Assembly (NCBI GenBank): GCA_035455745.1
Contig: DATIEP010000049.1
Location: 105,791 to 169,790 of the forward strand
Reading direction: 5' to 3'
From: JADGGM01 sp027307005
GTDB lineage: Bacteria > Gemmatimonadota > Gemmatimonadetes > Gemmatimonadales > Gemmatimonadaceae
Length of the DNA stretch: 64,000 nucleotides
Position numbers and translations under genes: made by a program. Within the stretch, counting starts at the first letter, position 1. Each line of letters begins with the position of its first letter. Below, piece by piece: positions 31,755 to 41,039 of the stretch. Below the pieces are notes generated by a model that did no database searches, was not told the DNA's origin, and was given only the letters and a program-made list of their open reading frames with translations.

Positions 31755-34468
31755 GCAAAACTCCAGCTTGGCGCCGCTACCTTACCTTTTGGCGCACCCC
31801 AATCGCGCAGGACGTCGACGACGAGCTGCGCTTTCACACCACCATGCGCGTGAAAGAGTACATGGCGCGCGGCATGTCCGAGGCCGATGCGCGGCGCGCG
31901 GTCGCCGAGCGACTCGGCGACATGAACGCGGCGAAGTCGGAGTGCATCGAGCTCAGCGAGACCCGCGAGCGCAACGCCCGCAACACGGCGTTCCTGGATG
32001 CGTTCCTCGGCGATCTTCGATACGCACTCCGCGTGCTGCGAGTGAGGCCCGGATTCACCGCCGCCGTCGTCGTCACCCTCGGTCTCGGCATCGGCGCCGC
32101 GACGGCAATCTTCGGCGTCGTGAACGCCATCTTGCTGCGGCCGCTGCCCTACCCTGACGCGAACCGGCTCGTCGCGATCGTGAACGACATGCCTTCGCTC
32201 TCGGCCACGCACAACCCGCAGTCGATAGGCACCTATCTCACGTTTCAGCGCTATGCACACACGCTCGCGAGGATCGCGCTCTACGAGGCGGTCTCCGCGA
32301 ACGTGAGCGACGCGGAAGGACGGTCCGATCCGGTTCGGTTGAACGCCGCGCGCGCAACGGCGAGTCTGTTCCCAACGCTCGAGGTCGCACCGATGCGAGG
32401 CCGCCCCTACACCGAGGCCGAAGACGTTCAACGAGGACCGAACGTCGTCGTCATCAGCGAGCGGCTCTGGCGGACGCGCTTCGGCGCCGACCCGCACATC
32501 ATGTCGCGCACAATCGTCGTCGACGGCAAACGCTCCGACATCGTCGGCGTGATGCCGAAGACCTTCGACTTTCCGAGAGCCGACGTCGACCTCTGGCTGC
32601 CGCTCCGCGTCGATCCGAACGTGGCCATGGGCGGGTTCGCGTTCGACGCGGTGGCGCGTCTCGCGTCGACGGCGACGCCCGAGTCCGCCGCGCGTGAGCT
32701 CGCGCATCTCCTGCCGCGCGTTCCTGAGATCACGCCAGACCTCCAGCCCGGCGGCATGCCGATGGCCACAATACTGGAGCAGGCGAAGCCCGTGCCGCGC
32801 GTCATTCCGCTGCGCGAGGACATGGTGGGCGGCGCGGCGCGCGCCCTCTGGGTGGTGGCCGCGGCGGCGCTGCTGGTGCTCCTCGTGACCTGCGCCAACG
32901 TCACCAACCTCTATCTGGTGCGCGCCGATGCGCGACGTCGCGAACTGGCGGTGCGCACCGCGCTTGGCGCCGGCCGCGGACGCGTACTCGCGCATTTCTT
33001 CGCCGAGTCGCTGGTGCTGTCGGTCGGCGCCGTCGCGCTGGGCATCCTCTTCGCGGCGTTGATACTGCATTACCTGGTTGCCCACGGCCCGGCTCAGCTG
33101 CCGCGGCTGGCCGAGGTGCGGCTCGATGGAGCGGCGATCCTGTTCGCGCTCGCGACGAGCGCGCTCGTGGCGATCGGCTGCAGCACGATCCCGGCACTGC
33201 GCGCGCTCGGCGGCAATCCGCTGGCCGACCTGCGCGAGTCGACGCGCGCCGGCTCACTTGGCGGCCGGCGCCAGCGCACGCGGAACCTGCTCGTCGCCGG
33301 TCAGGTGGCGCTCGCGATGCTCGTGCTTTCCGCGTCGACCCTGCTCGCGCGCAGCTTCAGCCGCTTGCACGCCGTGCAGCCTGGCTTCGATCCGCACGGC
33401 GTCGCCGAGTTGTGGTTGTCGCTGCCGCCGGCGCGGTATCCGAGCGACTCGGATCTGGCGCGCTTCAGCACGCGGCTCGCCGACGCGATGTCGCAAGTGC
33501 CCGGCGTCGAGAAGGCAACCGTGGCCGCACATCTTCCGTTCGTCGACCAGGGAGTCAACTTGAATCCCGTCTACGTGGAGAGCGCCGTGAGCAACGCCGG
33601 CGAGATTCCGCCGGCCGCTCTCTACGTCGCGGTCGACAGCGCCTACTTCGGCACGCTGCGCATTCCATTCATCGCCGGCCACAACTTCGATGCCAACCCC
33701 GACGCACGCCGCAACGAGGCCATCATCACGCGCGAGGCGGCGCGGGTGTTCTTCTACGACGCCACCGGGCGCGCGGCGATCAACAAGCGCTTTCGAAAAT
33801 TGCCCGACGGCCCCTGGCACACGATCGTGGGCGTTCTCGGCGACATTCGCGACAGTTCGCTCGCCGCTGGTCCCACACGCGTCGTGTATCTCCCGATCGC
33901 GGCGGGGGGCGACTTGGATCAGATCGCGCGGTCGTGGGGCGTGGCGGCGCGCACGCGCGGAGATCCCGCCACCGTGACACGCGCGATGGTCGTGGCGCTC
34001 CACACGCTTGATCCGCTGCTCCCCGCCTATCTCGTGCAGCCGATGGGCGCGACGCTCGCCGCGTCGACGGCCCAGCTGTCGTTCACGGTCGTGATCCTGG
34101 GCGTGGCGGCGGCGATGACGCTCGTGCTCGGGATGGTCGGCCTTTACGGCGTGCTCGCGTACGTCGTGATGCTGCGCACCCGGGAGTTGGGCTTGCGGAT
34201 CGCGCTCGGCGCGCAGCCGCGGTCGATCGCGCGGATGATCACGGCACAGGGACTCGCACTGGCCGGCGCAGGAATCGTCATTGGTATGTTGATTCTGGTC
34301 TTCTCCGCGCGATTGATGCGCTCGCTGCTGTTCGGCGTCGGCCCAACGGACCCTGAATCGCTGCTCGTGACGGCAGCGCTGCTGCTCGCGTGCACGATGC
34401 TGTCGTGCTGGCTGCCGGCCCGTCGCGCGGCACGGTTGGATCCGCTGGTCGCGCTGGGTGCCGAGTGA
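31751..34468 (+). CDS. ADOP-family ABC permease, PadR-linked
   Basis: 905 residues from the ATG at 31751. N-terminal helical domain ('IAQDVDDELRFHTTMRVKEYMARGMSEADARRAVAERLGDM'), TM1 ('VRPGFTAAVVVTLGLGIGAATAIFGVVNAILLRPLPYP'), MacB-type periplasmic domain, FtsX unit ('CANVTNLYLVRADARRRELAVRTALGAGRGRV'), second periplasmic domain, last FtsX unit ending 'CWLPARRAARLDPLVALGAE'. No ATPase is adjacent. Unlike its neighbours it contains no GTTAGGC/GCCTAAC word over 2.7 kb, which may mark it as acquired. Its C-terminus resembles the truncated permease at 4520 ('CWIPARRAARLDPMIALRVD'). Confidence 0.87.
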   Translation: MSKTPAWRRYLTFWRTPIAQDVDDELRFHTTMRVKEYMARGMSEADARRAVAERLGDMNAAKSECIELSETRERNARNTAFLDAFLGDLRYALRVLRVRPGFTAAVVVTLGLGIGAATAIFGVVNAILLRPLPYPDANRLVAIVNDMPSLSATHNPQSIGTYLTFQRYAHTLARIALYEAVSANVSDAEGRSDPVRLNAARATASLFPTLEVAPMRGRPYTEAEDVQRGPNVVVISERLWRTRFGADPHIMSRTIVVDGKRSDIVGVMPKTFDFPRADVDLWLPLRVDPNVAMGGFAFDAVARLASTATPESAARELAHLLPRVPEITPDLQPGGMPMATILEQAKPVPRVIPLREDMVGGAARALWVVAAAALLVLLVTCANVTNLYLVRADARRRELAVRTALGAGRGRVLAHFFAESLVLSVGAVALGILFAALILHYLVAHGPAQLPRLAEVRLDGAAILFALATSALVAIGCSTIPALRALGGNPLADLRESTRAGSLGGRRQRTRNLLVAGQVALAMLVLSASTLLARSFSRLHAVQPGFDPHGVAELWLSLPPARYPSDSDLARFSTRLADAMSQVPGVEKATVAAHLPFVDQGVNLNPVYVESAVSNAGEIPPAALYVAVDSAYFGTLRIPFIAGHNFDANPDARRNEAIITREAARVFFYDATGRAAINKRFRKLPDGPWHTIVGVLGDIRDSSLAAGPTRVVYLPIAAGGDLDQIARSWGVAARTRGDPATVTRAMVVALHTLDPLLPAYLVQPMGATLAASTAQLSFTVVILGVAAAMTLVLGMVGLYGVLAYVVMLRTRELGLRIALGAQPRSIARMITAQGLALAGAGIVIGMLILVFSARLMRSLLFGVGPTDPESLLVTAALLLACTMLSCWLPARRAARLDPLVALGAE

Positions 34469-34486
34469 CATGAGCGATGGCGATGA

Positions 34487-34512
34487 GCCCCCGGCCATAC
34501 CGCGCCGGGGGC
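34487..34512. terminator. Hairpin between convergent genes
   Basis: GCCCCCGGC (34487-34495) pairs perfectly with GCCGGGGGC (34504-34512) around an 8-base loop, between the permease stop at 34468 and the minus-strand gene ending at 34544. It can serve both directions. No U-tract follows closely. Confidence 0.55.
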
Positions 34513-34543
34513 CCTCGCGAACCGGGGGGGGGACAGCGCCCCC

Positions 34544-34846
34544 TTAAGCCTGCGCCGCCGCAGCGAGCGCGTTCGATTCGGCCGTGGTCGGATCGATCGT
34601 GACCGCCACCTCGAGTACACGGTCGGCCGGAAATCCTCCGCGCTTGGCATGCTCCCGGATCAGTTCCGCGTCGCGCGCGATGTACACGCAGATGATCTTG
34701 TCCTCGGTCACGAAGCTCTGCACCCACTGGATGCTCGGCCCCAGTTCCTGTAAGACATCGCACGAGCGCCGCGCGATCGCCTTGAGGTCCGCGGCCGACA
34801 GCGCCGCTGCGTTAGGAATCTCGCGTTCGATGATGTACTTGGGCAT
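34544..34846 (-). CDS. DUF4242 (SCO4226-like, nickel-binding) small protein
   Basis: 100 residues from the ATG at 34846 ('MPKYIIEREIPNAAALSAADLKAIARRSCDVLQEL'), followed by 'IQWVQSFVTEDKIICVYIARDAELIREHAKRGGFPADRVLEV'. This is the DUF4242 ferredoxin-like fold, one member of which (SCO4226) binds nickel. The His and Cys residues around 'REHAKRGGF' and 'SC' would be relevant. The start is preferred over an upstream one at 34996 because homology begins there. It follows the lipoprotein gene at 34879 by 32 bases. Confidence 0.8.
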   Translation of the reverse strand: MPKYIIEREIPNAAALSAADLKAIARRSCDVLQELGPSIQWVQSFVTEDKIICVYIARDAELIREHAKRGGFPADRVLEVAVTIDPTTAESNALAAAAQA

Positions 34847-34878
34847 CGGAGTTCTCCCGCAAGAAAGGTCGAGGGTGG

Positions 34879-35457
34879 TCAGTTGTGGGTCATGGCGGGA
34901 GCGACATCCGTGGTGTGGTCGCACGTGACCCGAGGATTCCAATTGGCGTAGATACCGCTCGGATTGTTCTTCCATGCCCACACGTGGAGTCCCCACAATT
35001 GGAACACGTCGTTCTGCTGGAACTTTTGGCCGAAGAGCACCGGCGGCGCCGCGTCGCGGCTCACCGCGGTGTACGGGATGATGTACTCCACCGCCACCAA
35101 TCGAAGGCGACCGTTCTGCTCGGGCTCGTACAGCAACAGCTCCGGCTCGTCTACACTCACCGCGCCGTCAATGAGCGCCGTTTTGCCGTAGTGGAACCCC
35201 ATTCCGCCAGCGCCAGCCGGATCGGTCATGCAGGCTGTGATCTTCGTGCTCCAGCCGGCGGCCACTGCCCGATCGAAGACCTGGAACGGCGCCGTCACCC
35301 GGCGGAGCTCCGCGACGTCCTTCCTCTCGGCTGCGCTCAACCCGGTGAGCGCGGGCATCTCCGGATCCACTGCGCCGTTGACTCTGACCGCGGCCGTTTG
35401 GCCGCCGCACCCGGCCAGCATCGCGATCCCTACCAGCAACTGCACGCTGCGTGTCAT
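34879..35457 (-). CDS. Lipoprotein of unknown function
   Basis: 192 residues. 'MTRSVQLLVGIAMLAGCGGQ' is a clean lipoprotein signal with lipobox LAGC. Body: 'VAELRRVTAPFQVFDRAVAAGWSTKITACMTDPAGAGGMGFHYGKTALIDGAVSVDEPELLLYEPEQNGRLRLVAVEYIIPY' then 'FQLWGLHVWAWKNNPSGIYANWNPRVTCDH'. This pattern recurs in soil bacteria as an uncharacterised secreted family. It is in an operon with the DUF4242 gene. Confidence 0.7.
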   Translation of the reverse strand: MTRSVQLLVGIAMLAGCGGQTAAVRVNGAVDPEMPALTGLSAAERKDVAELRRVTAPFQVFDRAVAAGWSTKITACMTDPAGAGGMGFHYGKTALIDGAVSVDEPELLLYEPEQNGRLRLVAVEYIIPYTAVSRDAAPPVLFGQKFQQNDVFQLWGLHVWAWKNNPSGIYANWNPRVTCDHTTDVAPAMTHN

Positions 35458-35569
35458 GTTCGCCTCGCTCGGTGTAGGTTATCTTGAACCCGCGACAAAC
35501 ATGGGCACGAGCGATTAACCGCATCGTGCGCTCGGAGTTAGCCACCGATTAGCCGGCGCTCGTGCCACG

Positions 35570-37693
35570 ATGATCACGGTCCAACTGCTCGGCGGCGCCT
35601 GTTTGCGGTCCGGCGAGACAGTCCTCGCCGGCCCGCCCGCGCAGCGTCACCGCATTGCGCTGTTGACGCTCGTCGTCACAGCGTGGCCGCAGCCCTTGTC
35701 TCGCGACCGCGCGATGGCGCTGCTCTGGCCCGAGCGCGACACCGCCAATGCGCGCCGGCTGCTCAACCTCGCGGTGCACGTGCTGCGTTCTGCGTTAGGC
35801 GAAGGCGCGATCGCATCGACGGGCGACGGGTTGGTCATGAGCCCGCCCCACCTCATCTGCGACCTGCACGAGTTGCGTTCCGCCATCGCGGTCGACGCCG
35901 CCGAACGCGTCGTGCAGCTCTACAGCGGCCCGCTGCTCGACGGATTTCATCTCGACGATTCGACGGAGTTCAGCTATTGGCTCGATGAGCGACGCCGCGA
36001 GCTCTCGCATGCGTACATCGGCGCCTTGCTCGCGGTCGCCGCGCGGCAGGAGCACGCCGGCGACGTGCACGGCAGGGTCGGCACGTGCCGCCGTCTGGTG
36101 GCCGCCGACCCGCACTCCGGCGTGTACGCGCAAGCATTGATGCGCGCGCTCGACGCCGCGGGCGATCACGCCGGCGCGATCCAGCACGCGAGCGAGCACG
36201 CCAGCCGTCTGCGCGCGGAGCTCGATCTCGGGCCCGATCCGGAGGTCGTCGCGCTGGCGGACCGGCTCCGCCGCTCCGGGGCACAGCGGCATCGGGCGCC
36301 TAACGATGGCGGCCGCGCCGCACCCGCATCGATCGCCGTGCTGCCGTTCGTCGATCTGAGCGCGGACCCGGAGAAGGCGTACTTCGCGGACGGCGTCACC
36401 GAAGACGTGATCGCGCATCTGTCCAAGATCCGCGCGTTGCGCGTCATCTCGCGCGCATCCGTGATGCCGTTCAAGCAGCGACAGCAGAGTCTCAAGGAGA
36501 TCGGGACGGCGCTCGGCGCTTCGACGGTGCTCGACGGCAGCATCCGCCACGCCGGCGACCGCGTGCGCATCGTCGCGAAGCTCATCGATCCGGAAACCGG
36601 TCGGCATGTGTGGGCCGAGACGTACGATCGCCAGCTCACTGACATCTTCTCGATCCAGACGGATGTCGCACTGCACATCGCGGACGCGCTGAAAACGGAG
36701 CTGTCGCGAGATGAACGCGAACGCGTGCGAAAGCATCCGACGAAGGACCTGCACGCCTATCAACTTTTTCTGCAGGGTCGCGAGTGGTTCATCAAGTACA
36801 CGCCGGACTCGCTGACGCGGGCGATCGAGTACTTCGATCGCGCGATCGCGCGCGACCCGGCGTTCGCGCTCGCCTACGCGCACCTGGCGATGGCGTACAT
36901 CGAACTGGCCGAGAACGGCGCGATCGCGCCCGACGTGTCGTATGGGTGCGCGTCGGATGCGGCGGCGACGGCGGTGCGTCTGGATCCAGAGTTAGGCGCC
37001 GCGCATTGTACGATGGGGTATCTGAAGACCGTGCGAGAGTTCGACTGGGCGAGCGCCGAAGAGGAATTCAAGCGTGCCCTGGAACTGCGGCCGAGCAACG
37101 CCGACGCCTTCGATTTGTACGGGCGTCTCTGCGCGGCGCACGAGCGGTACGACGAGGCCATCGCGATGCAGGAGCGCGCCAACGAATTGGACCCGCTGGC
37201 CCATCGCCTCGACGTGGTGACGACGCTCTTGCGCGCCGGGCGCTACGATCAAGCCGTTCTGCGCGCCGAGGTCGCGGTGGAGCTCGACCCCGATTACGAT
37301 CGTGCGCGCGCGACGCTCGGTTGGGCGTATCTGCTGAGCGGTCGACAGGACGCCGGTGTGGCGCAACTGGAGCGTGCCGTGTCGCTGTCGTCGGGCAACA
37401 CGCTCTGGTTAGGCCAACTGGGCCACGCGTACGCGTTGGCCGGGCAAACGCCCAAGGCGCTCGAGATCTTGCGCGAGCTCGAGGAGCGGGCGCGGACGGC
37501 GTACGTGTCCCCGTTTCATTTTGCGTACGTGTACGTGGGGCTCGGCGACAACGAGCGGGCGCTGGACTGGCTGGAGCGGGCGGTGGCGGAACGGACGGGC
37601 GCCGCGTACAGCATCAAGGGCTCGTTTCTGTTCACGCCGCTCCGTGCGCATCCGCGATTTCGCGCGCTGCTCAAGCAGATGAAGCTGGCCTAA
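35570..37693 (+). CDS. SARP/BTAD regulator fused to a TolB-like and TPR region
   Basis: 707 residues. Residues ~1-110 form a winged-helix SARP-type domain ('LLGGACLRSGETVLAGPPAQRHRIALLTLVVTAW'); ~115-240 is the bacterial transcriptional activator domain ('SREL...AALRAELDLGPDPEVVALADRL' pattern). Then a TolB-N-like block 'SIAVLPFVDLSADPEKAYFADGVTEDVIAHLSKIRALRVISRASVMPFK...LGASTVLDGSIRHAGDRVRIVAKLIDPETGRHVWAETYDR' and TPR repeats ('EYFDRAIARDPAFALAYAHLAMAY', 'VELDPDYDRARATLGWAYLLSGRQ'). Such proteins link a DNA-binding head to a protein-interaction tail. The stop TAA lies in GCCTAAC. Targets unknown. Confidence 0.8.
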   Translation: MITVQLLGGACLRSGETVLAGPPAQRHRIALLTLVVTAWPQPLSRDRAMALLWPERDTANARRLLNLAVHVLRSALGEGAIASTGDGLVMSPPHLICDLHELRSAIAVDAAERVVQLYSGPLLDGFHLDDSTEFSYWLDERRRELSHAYIGALLAVAARQEHAGDVHGRVGTCRRLVAADPHSGVYAQALMRALDAAGDHAGAIQHASEHASRLRAELDLGPDPEVVALADRLRRSGAQRHRAPNDGGRAAPASIAVLPFVDLSADPEKAYFADGVTEDVIAHLSKIRALRVISRASVMPFKQRQQSLKEIGTALGASTVLDGSIRHAGDRVRIVAKLIDPETGRHVWAETYDRQLTDIFSIQTDVALHIADALKTELSRDERERVRKHPTKDLHAYQLFLQGREWFIKYTPDSLTRAIEYFDRAIARDPAFALAYAHLAMAYIELAENGAIAPDVSYGCASDAAATAVRLDPELGAAHCTMGYLKTVREFDWASAEEEFKRALELRPSNADAFDLYGRLCAAHERYDEAIAMQERANELDPLAHRLDVVTTLLRAGRYDQAVLRAEVAVELDPDYDRARATLGWAYLLSGRQDAGVAQLERAVSLSSGNTLWLGQLGHAYALAGQTPKALEILRELEERARTAYVSPFHFAYVYVGLGDNERALDWLERAVAERTGAAYSIKGSFLFTPLRAHPRFRALLKQMKLA

Positions 37694-37786
37694 CGTACGG
37701 AGCAGCGTCGAGCGAACCCAGCTCGCGGCGAATTATGTTCCGGGCGGAAACGCCACGCCGCCGTGTCCTTGCCGGCCTAACGCGGT

Positions 37787-38263
37787 CTATGGTTTGCTGG
37801 GCGCCTTTGCGCTGTCCTTCTGCATCTGCTCGAGCGCTTTCATCATATGCTCCATGTCCGCCGTCATCGAGGTCATGTGCCGGTGCATGTCCTTCATGTC
37901 TCGACCCGTCGGTCGCTGCGTCGCTTGTTGGTCCTTCATCATCGTCTGCATCTGCTGCATGAATCCCTTCATGTGATCGGCCATCGTCGCCAGATGGTCG
38001 GCCATCTGTTGCATCGCTTGTTGTTGTCCGCTCACTCGTCCCTGCGGCATTTGAAGCATCCGCTCCGCCATATCGCGCGACATCTGCTGCGAACGCTGGG
38101 TGATGCTATCCATAGCCTGCATCATGTGCTGCATCTCTGCCATGTGCTGTTGCATCATGGTCTGCTGCTCCATGTGCCCTTGCGCGTGCAGCGGCGACAG
38201 GAGTGCCATGCTGGCGATTACCGCGAAGCACGCCACGGCTCGGAGTTGGGGGTTCCTGGTCAT
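37787..38263 (-). CDS. Exported Met/Gln/His-rich coiled-coil protein, probable copper-linked
   Basis: 158 residues from the ATG at 38263 (a longer frame to 38434 gives no better start). A signal peptide ('CFAVIASMALLSPLHAQG') is followed by a helical body with many Met and His residues: 'HMEQQTMMQQHMAEMQHMMQAMDS', 'HMKGFMQQMQTMMKDQQ' and 'DMEHMMKALEQM'. Met-rich exported proteins often bind Cu(I) or Ag(I). Its neighbours are a 36-residue membrane peptide and a CopB-type ATPase, so copper handling in the periplasm is inferred. Confidence 0.65.
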   Translation of the reverse strand: MTRNPQLRAVACFAVIASMALLSPLHAQGHMEQQTMMQQHMAEMQHMMQAMDSITQRSQQMSRDMAERMLQMPQGRVSGQQQAMQQMADHLATMADHMKGFMQQMQTMMKDQQATQRPTGRDMKDMHRHMTSMTADMEHMMKALEQMQKDSAKAPSKP

Positions 38264-38516
38264 TGATCCATCCCTTGCACGAGTTGGCGAGCGCCCTGTG
38301 ACAGCCTGAGGCTCTCGATGGTTCCAACTCAATGTTCGCAACCTGACACTCCTGCTATCGGGGAAACGCTGACGTGACGGACTGGACTTTCGAGGGGCGG
38401 AAGCGAACCACCGCGCAATTCGGTTAGCTTCCAAGTAGTGCTCGATCCAGGCGACTGGCGCATGTCACCGATCACACGCGGCCGCACGTGCACAACTCAA
38501 CCAAGGGAGTGTCGCG

Positions 38517-38627
38517 ATGCACTATGGAAACGGCTGGATGGGCGGTGCGATGTGGCTCTGGACGCTCATCGGCGTACTGGTCGTCATCCTGCTGGTCGTT
38601 TTGATTGCCAGGGTCTCGCGCAAGTAA
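38517..38627 (+). CDS. 36-residue single-TM membrane peptide
   Basis: ATG at 38517, with GGGAG seven bases upstream, TAA at 38625. It reads 'MHYGNGWMGGAMWLW' then a 20-residue hydrophobic segment ending 'LIARVSRK'. This Gly/Met/His head plus TM shape is common as a short gene next to metal-efflux genes. It is the only plus-strand gene between the Met-rich protein and the CopB ATPase. It is below usual gene-calling cut-offs. Function unknown. Confidence 0.6.
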   Translation: MHYGNGWMGGAMWLWTLIGVLVVILLVVLIARVSRK

Positions 38628-38728
38628 GCGCGATGTCTAACTCCTGCCGTGTGGGCTGCGCCGCGGCGTCGCGTGGCGCGGCTGGACGAGCTGCGGACCC
38701 GACACACCTCTTCGACCCGAGTGAGCGC

Positions 38729-40960
38729 TCAGAGCCGCGCGCGCCGAAGCAGTTGCGCGTTGATCGCGACGATGATCGTGCTCAGTGACATGAGCACAGC
38801 TCCCATAGCAGGACTCAATACCAGACCCCACTTTTCGAGCACGCCTGCGGCGAGCGGAATGGCGAAGATGTTGTATCCTGCCGCCCACCAGAGATTCTGG
38901 ATCATCTTTCGGTAGCTGGCTCGGCTCAGCGAGATGATGCGCGACACGTCGCGGGGATCGCTTCGTACGAGAACGATGTCCCCCGCTTCGACTGCCACAT
39001 CGGTTCCCGCACCGATCGCGATGCCGACGTCCGCGGTGACGAGCGCCGGAGCATCGTTTACTCCATCGCCGACCATCGCGACCCGTTTCCCCGCGGCCTT
39101 CAACTGTTCGATCTTCGACGCCTTCTGATCTGGGAGCACCTCGGCGAACACCTGGTCGATTCCAAGCTCTGACGCGACGGCCTGCGCGACCGCGCGCGCG
39201 TCACCCGTCATCATCACGACCTCGATGTGCTTCTCGTGCAGCGCCTCAATCGCTTCCTTCGATTCCGGCCGTACGACATCGGCGAGCGCAAACACCGCCA
39301 GCACTCTGGAACGTTCGGCGAGGAAGATGGACGCCTGCCCGCGTTCGTTCGCGCGAGTCACGGCTTCCTTCAACTGCTCCGGCACCGGAACGCCAAGTAG
39401 CTGCAGCAGCGCCGGCCCACCCATGTAGAGCTCTCGACCATCGACGCTCGCTTTGACGCCTTTGCCCGGGATCGCCTCGAATGCCTGGGCGGAATGCACG
39501 TCGAGCGCCCGGTCGCGGGCGGTCTTCACAATGCCTTGCGCGATCGTGTGTTCCGAGTCCATCTCGACGGCAGCGGCGTAGCGCAGCGCGTCGTTAGGCT
39601 CGAGATCGCCGTTGACCGTGGCGATGTCGACCACGCCAAACTCACCCTTGGTCAAGGTGCCTGTCTTGTCGAAGACGACCGCGGTCAGGTTGCGGGCCTC
39701 CTCGAGGCCGCGGCGGTCGCGGACGAGCAAGCCGCTGCGCGCACCCAGCGTCGTCGAGATCGCGATCACGAGCGGGATGGCAAGGCCAAGTGCATGGGGA
39801 CAGGCGATTACGAGCACCGTCACCAGCCGCTCGATCGCGAAGGCGGGATCGCCGGGACGGAGCACCAACCACGTCACGAGCGTGACCGCGCCAGCGCCTA
39901 ACGCGATGAGCGTCAGCGCGAACGCCGCGCGGTCCGCGAGTGCCTGCGCTCGAGAACGCGAGCGCTGCGCCTGTCCGACGAGACGCATGATCCCCGCGAG
40001 CGCCGTTTGCTCACCCGTGGCGGTGACTTCGACGCGCAATGACCCGGTTCCGTTGACGGTCCCGGCGATCACCGTGTCGGCTGGCTTCTTCTCGACCGGC
40101 AGCGATTCACCGGTGATCATGGATTCGTTGACGGCGCTCTGTCCCTCGCGCACGAGGCCGTCCGCGGGTACGCTTGCTCCGGGCCTAACGAGCACGACGT
40201 CGCCGTCTTTCAAAGCCCCGATGGCGACTTCCTCCATCGTGTCGCCGACAATCCGCGTGGCGGTGTTGGGGAGCAGCTTGGCCAGCTCCTGGAGCGCACC
40301 TTGCGCTTGCGAAATCGAGCGCATCTCGATCCAGTGACCGAGCAGCATGATGGTCACGAGCGTCGACAGCTCCTCCCAGAGCGGCATGCCGCGGAAGCCC
40401 GCTGTGACGACCGCGCTGAAGACGAACGCCACCGTGATCGCGAGGGCGATGAGCGTCATCATTCCGGGAACGCGGTCCTTCACCTCGCTGATTGCGCCCC
40501 GAATGAAAACGCGTCCACCGTACAGGAAGACGGCCGTGCCGAAGATCGGTGGGATCCACATCGCGCCGGAAAACATCGGCGCGTGATATCCGAATGCCCG
40601 CTGGAGCATATGGCCCCAGACGAGTGTCGGAATCGTTAGCGCGAAAGAGATCCAGAACCGATCGCGAAACATCGCCACGCTGTGGCCAGCGTGCTTGTCG
40701 TGACCTTCGTGACCAGCGTGGTCCATCGCGGATGTTTGATGCATCGCGTGCGATGAATCGCCGCGCTCTGATGCATGGCCTTCAGGCTCGTGATGTACAT
40801 CGTGCTCCGCGCTGCCGACGTGCGCTCGCGAGGAGCTGTCGATCGGCTCCGGACGCGGAATCATCGGCTGGGTCGCACGTCCACCATCGGCCTGCCGCTG
40901 CATGGCGGCACGGTCGTCAGCAGGCACTTTGTGCCCGTGTCCGTCTTGCGAATCGTGCAT
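38729..40960 (-). CDS. copB: CopB-type copper/silver-translocating P1B-3 ATPase
   Basis: 743 residues from the ATG at 40960. The N-terminus (1-95) is His-rich ('HDGHGHK', 'HHEPEGHAS', 'HAGHEGHDKHAGH') and lacks CxxC metal domains. P-type ATPase motifs: 'TGES' (283-286), the CPH motif in TM6 (387-389, 'VIACPHALGLAIPLV'), phosphorylation 'DKTGT' (431-435), 'MMTGD' and 'GDGVNDAPAL'. CPH and the His-rich start fit the P1B-3 group (CopB), which exports Cu(II)/Ag or Cu(I). It follows a TetR remnant in the same frame, so the open frame continues upstream to 42085 without being part of the protein. Confidence 0.87.
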   Translation of the reverse strand: MHDSQDGHGHKVPADDRAAMQRQADGGRATQPMIPRPEPIDSSSRAHVGSAEHDVHHEPEGHASERGDSSHAMHQTSAMDHAGHEGHDKHAGHSVAMFRDRFWISFALTIPTLVWGHMLQRAFGYHAPMFSGAMWIPPIFGTAVFLYGGRVFIRGAISEVKDRVPGMMTLIALAITVAFVFSAVVTAGFRGMPLWEELSTLVTIMLLGHWIEMRSISQAQGALQELAKLLPNTATRIVGDTMEEVAIGALKDGDVVLVRPGASVPADGLVREGQSAVNESMITGESLPVEKKPADTVIAGTVNGTGSLRVEVTATGEQTALAGIMRLVGQAQRSRSRAQALADRAAFALTLIALGAGAVTLVTWLVLRPGDPAFAIERLVTVLVIACPHALGLAIPLVIAISTTLGARSGLLVRDRRGLEEARNLTAVVFDKTGTLTKGEFGVVDIATVNGDLEPNDALRYAAAVEMDSEHTIAQGIVKTARDRALDVHSAQAFEAIPGKGVKASVDGRELYMGGPALLQLLGVPVPEQLKEAVTRANERGQASIFLAERSRVLAVFALADVVRPESKEAIEALHEKHIEVVMMTGDARAVAQAVASELGIDQVFAEVLPDQKASKIEQLKAAGKRVAMVGDGVNDAPALVTADVGIAIGAGTDVAVEAGDIVLVRSDPRDVSRIISLSRASYRKMIQNLWWAAGYNIFAIPLAAGVLEKWGLVLSPAMGAVLMSLSTIIVAINAQLLRRARL

Positions 40961-41039
40961 GCTATGGTCGCCCCCGTTCAACAAGATTCGCCTGCAGCGC
41001 AGGTAGCAGCAGTGCGCGGAATGCCGCATTGCGGCTCCT

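Noticed and set aside
31703..33085. Long minus-strand open frame inside the permease gene
   Set aside because: It is a high-GC shadow of the permease gene, with Arg/His/Asp-rich composition and no recognisable domain.
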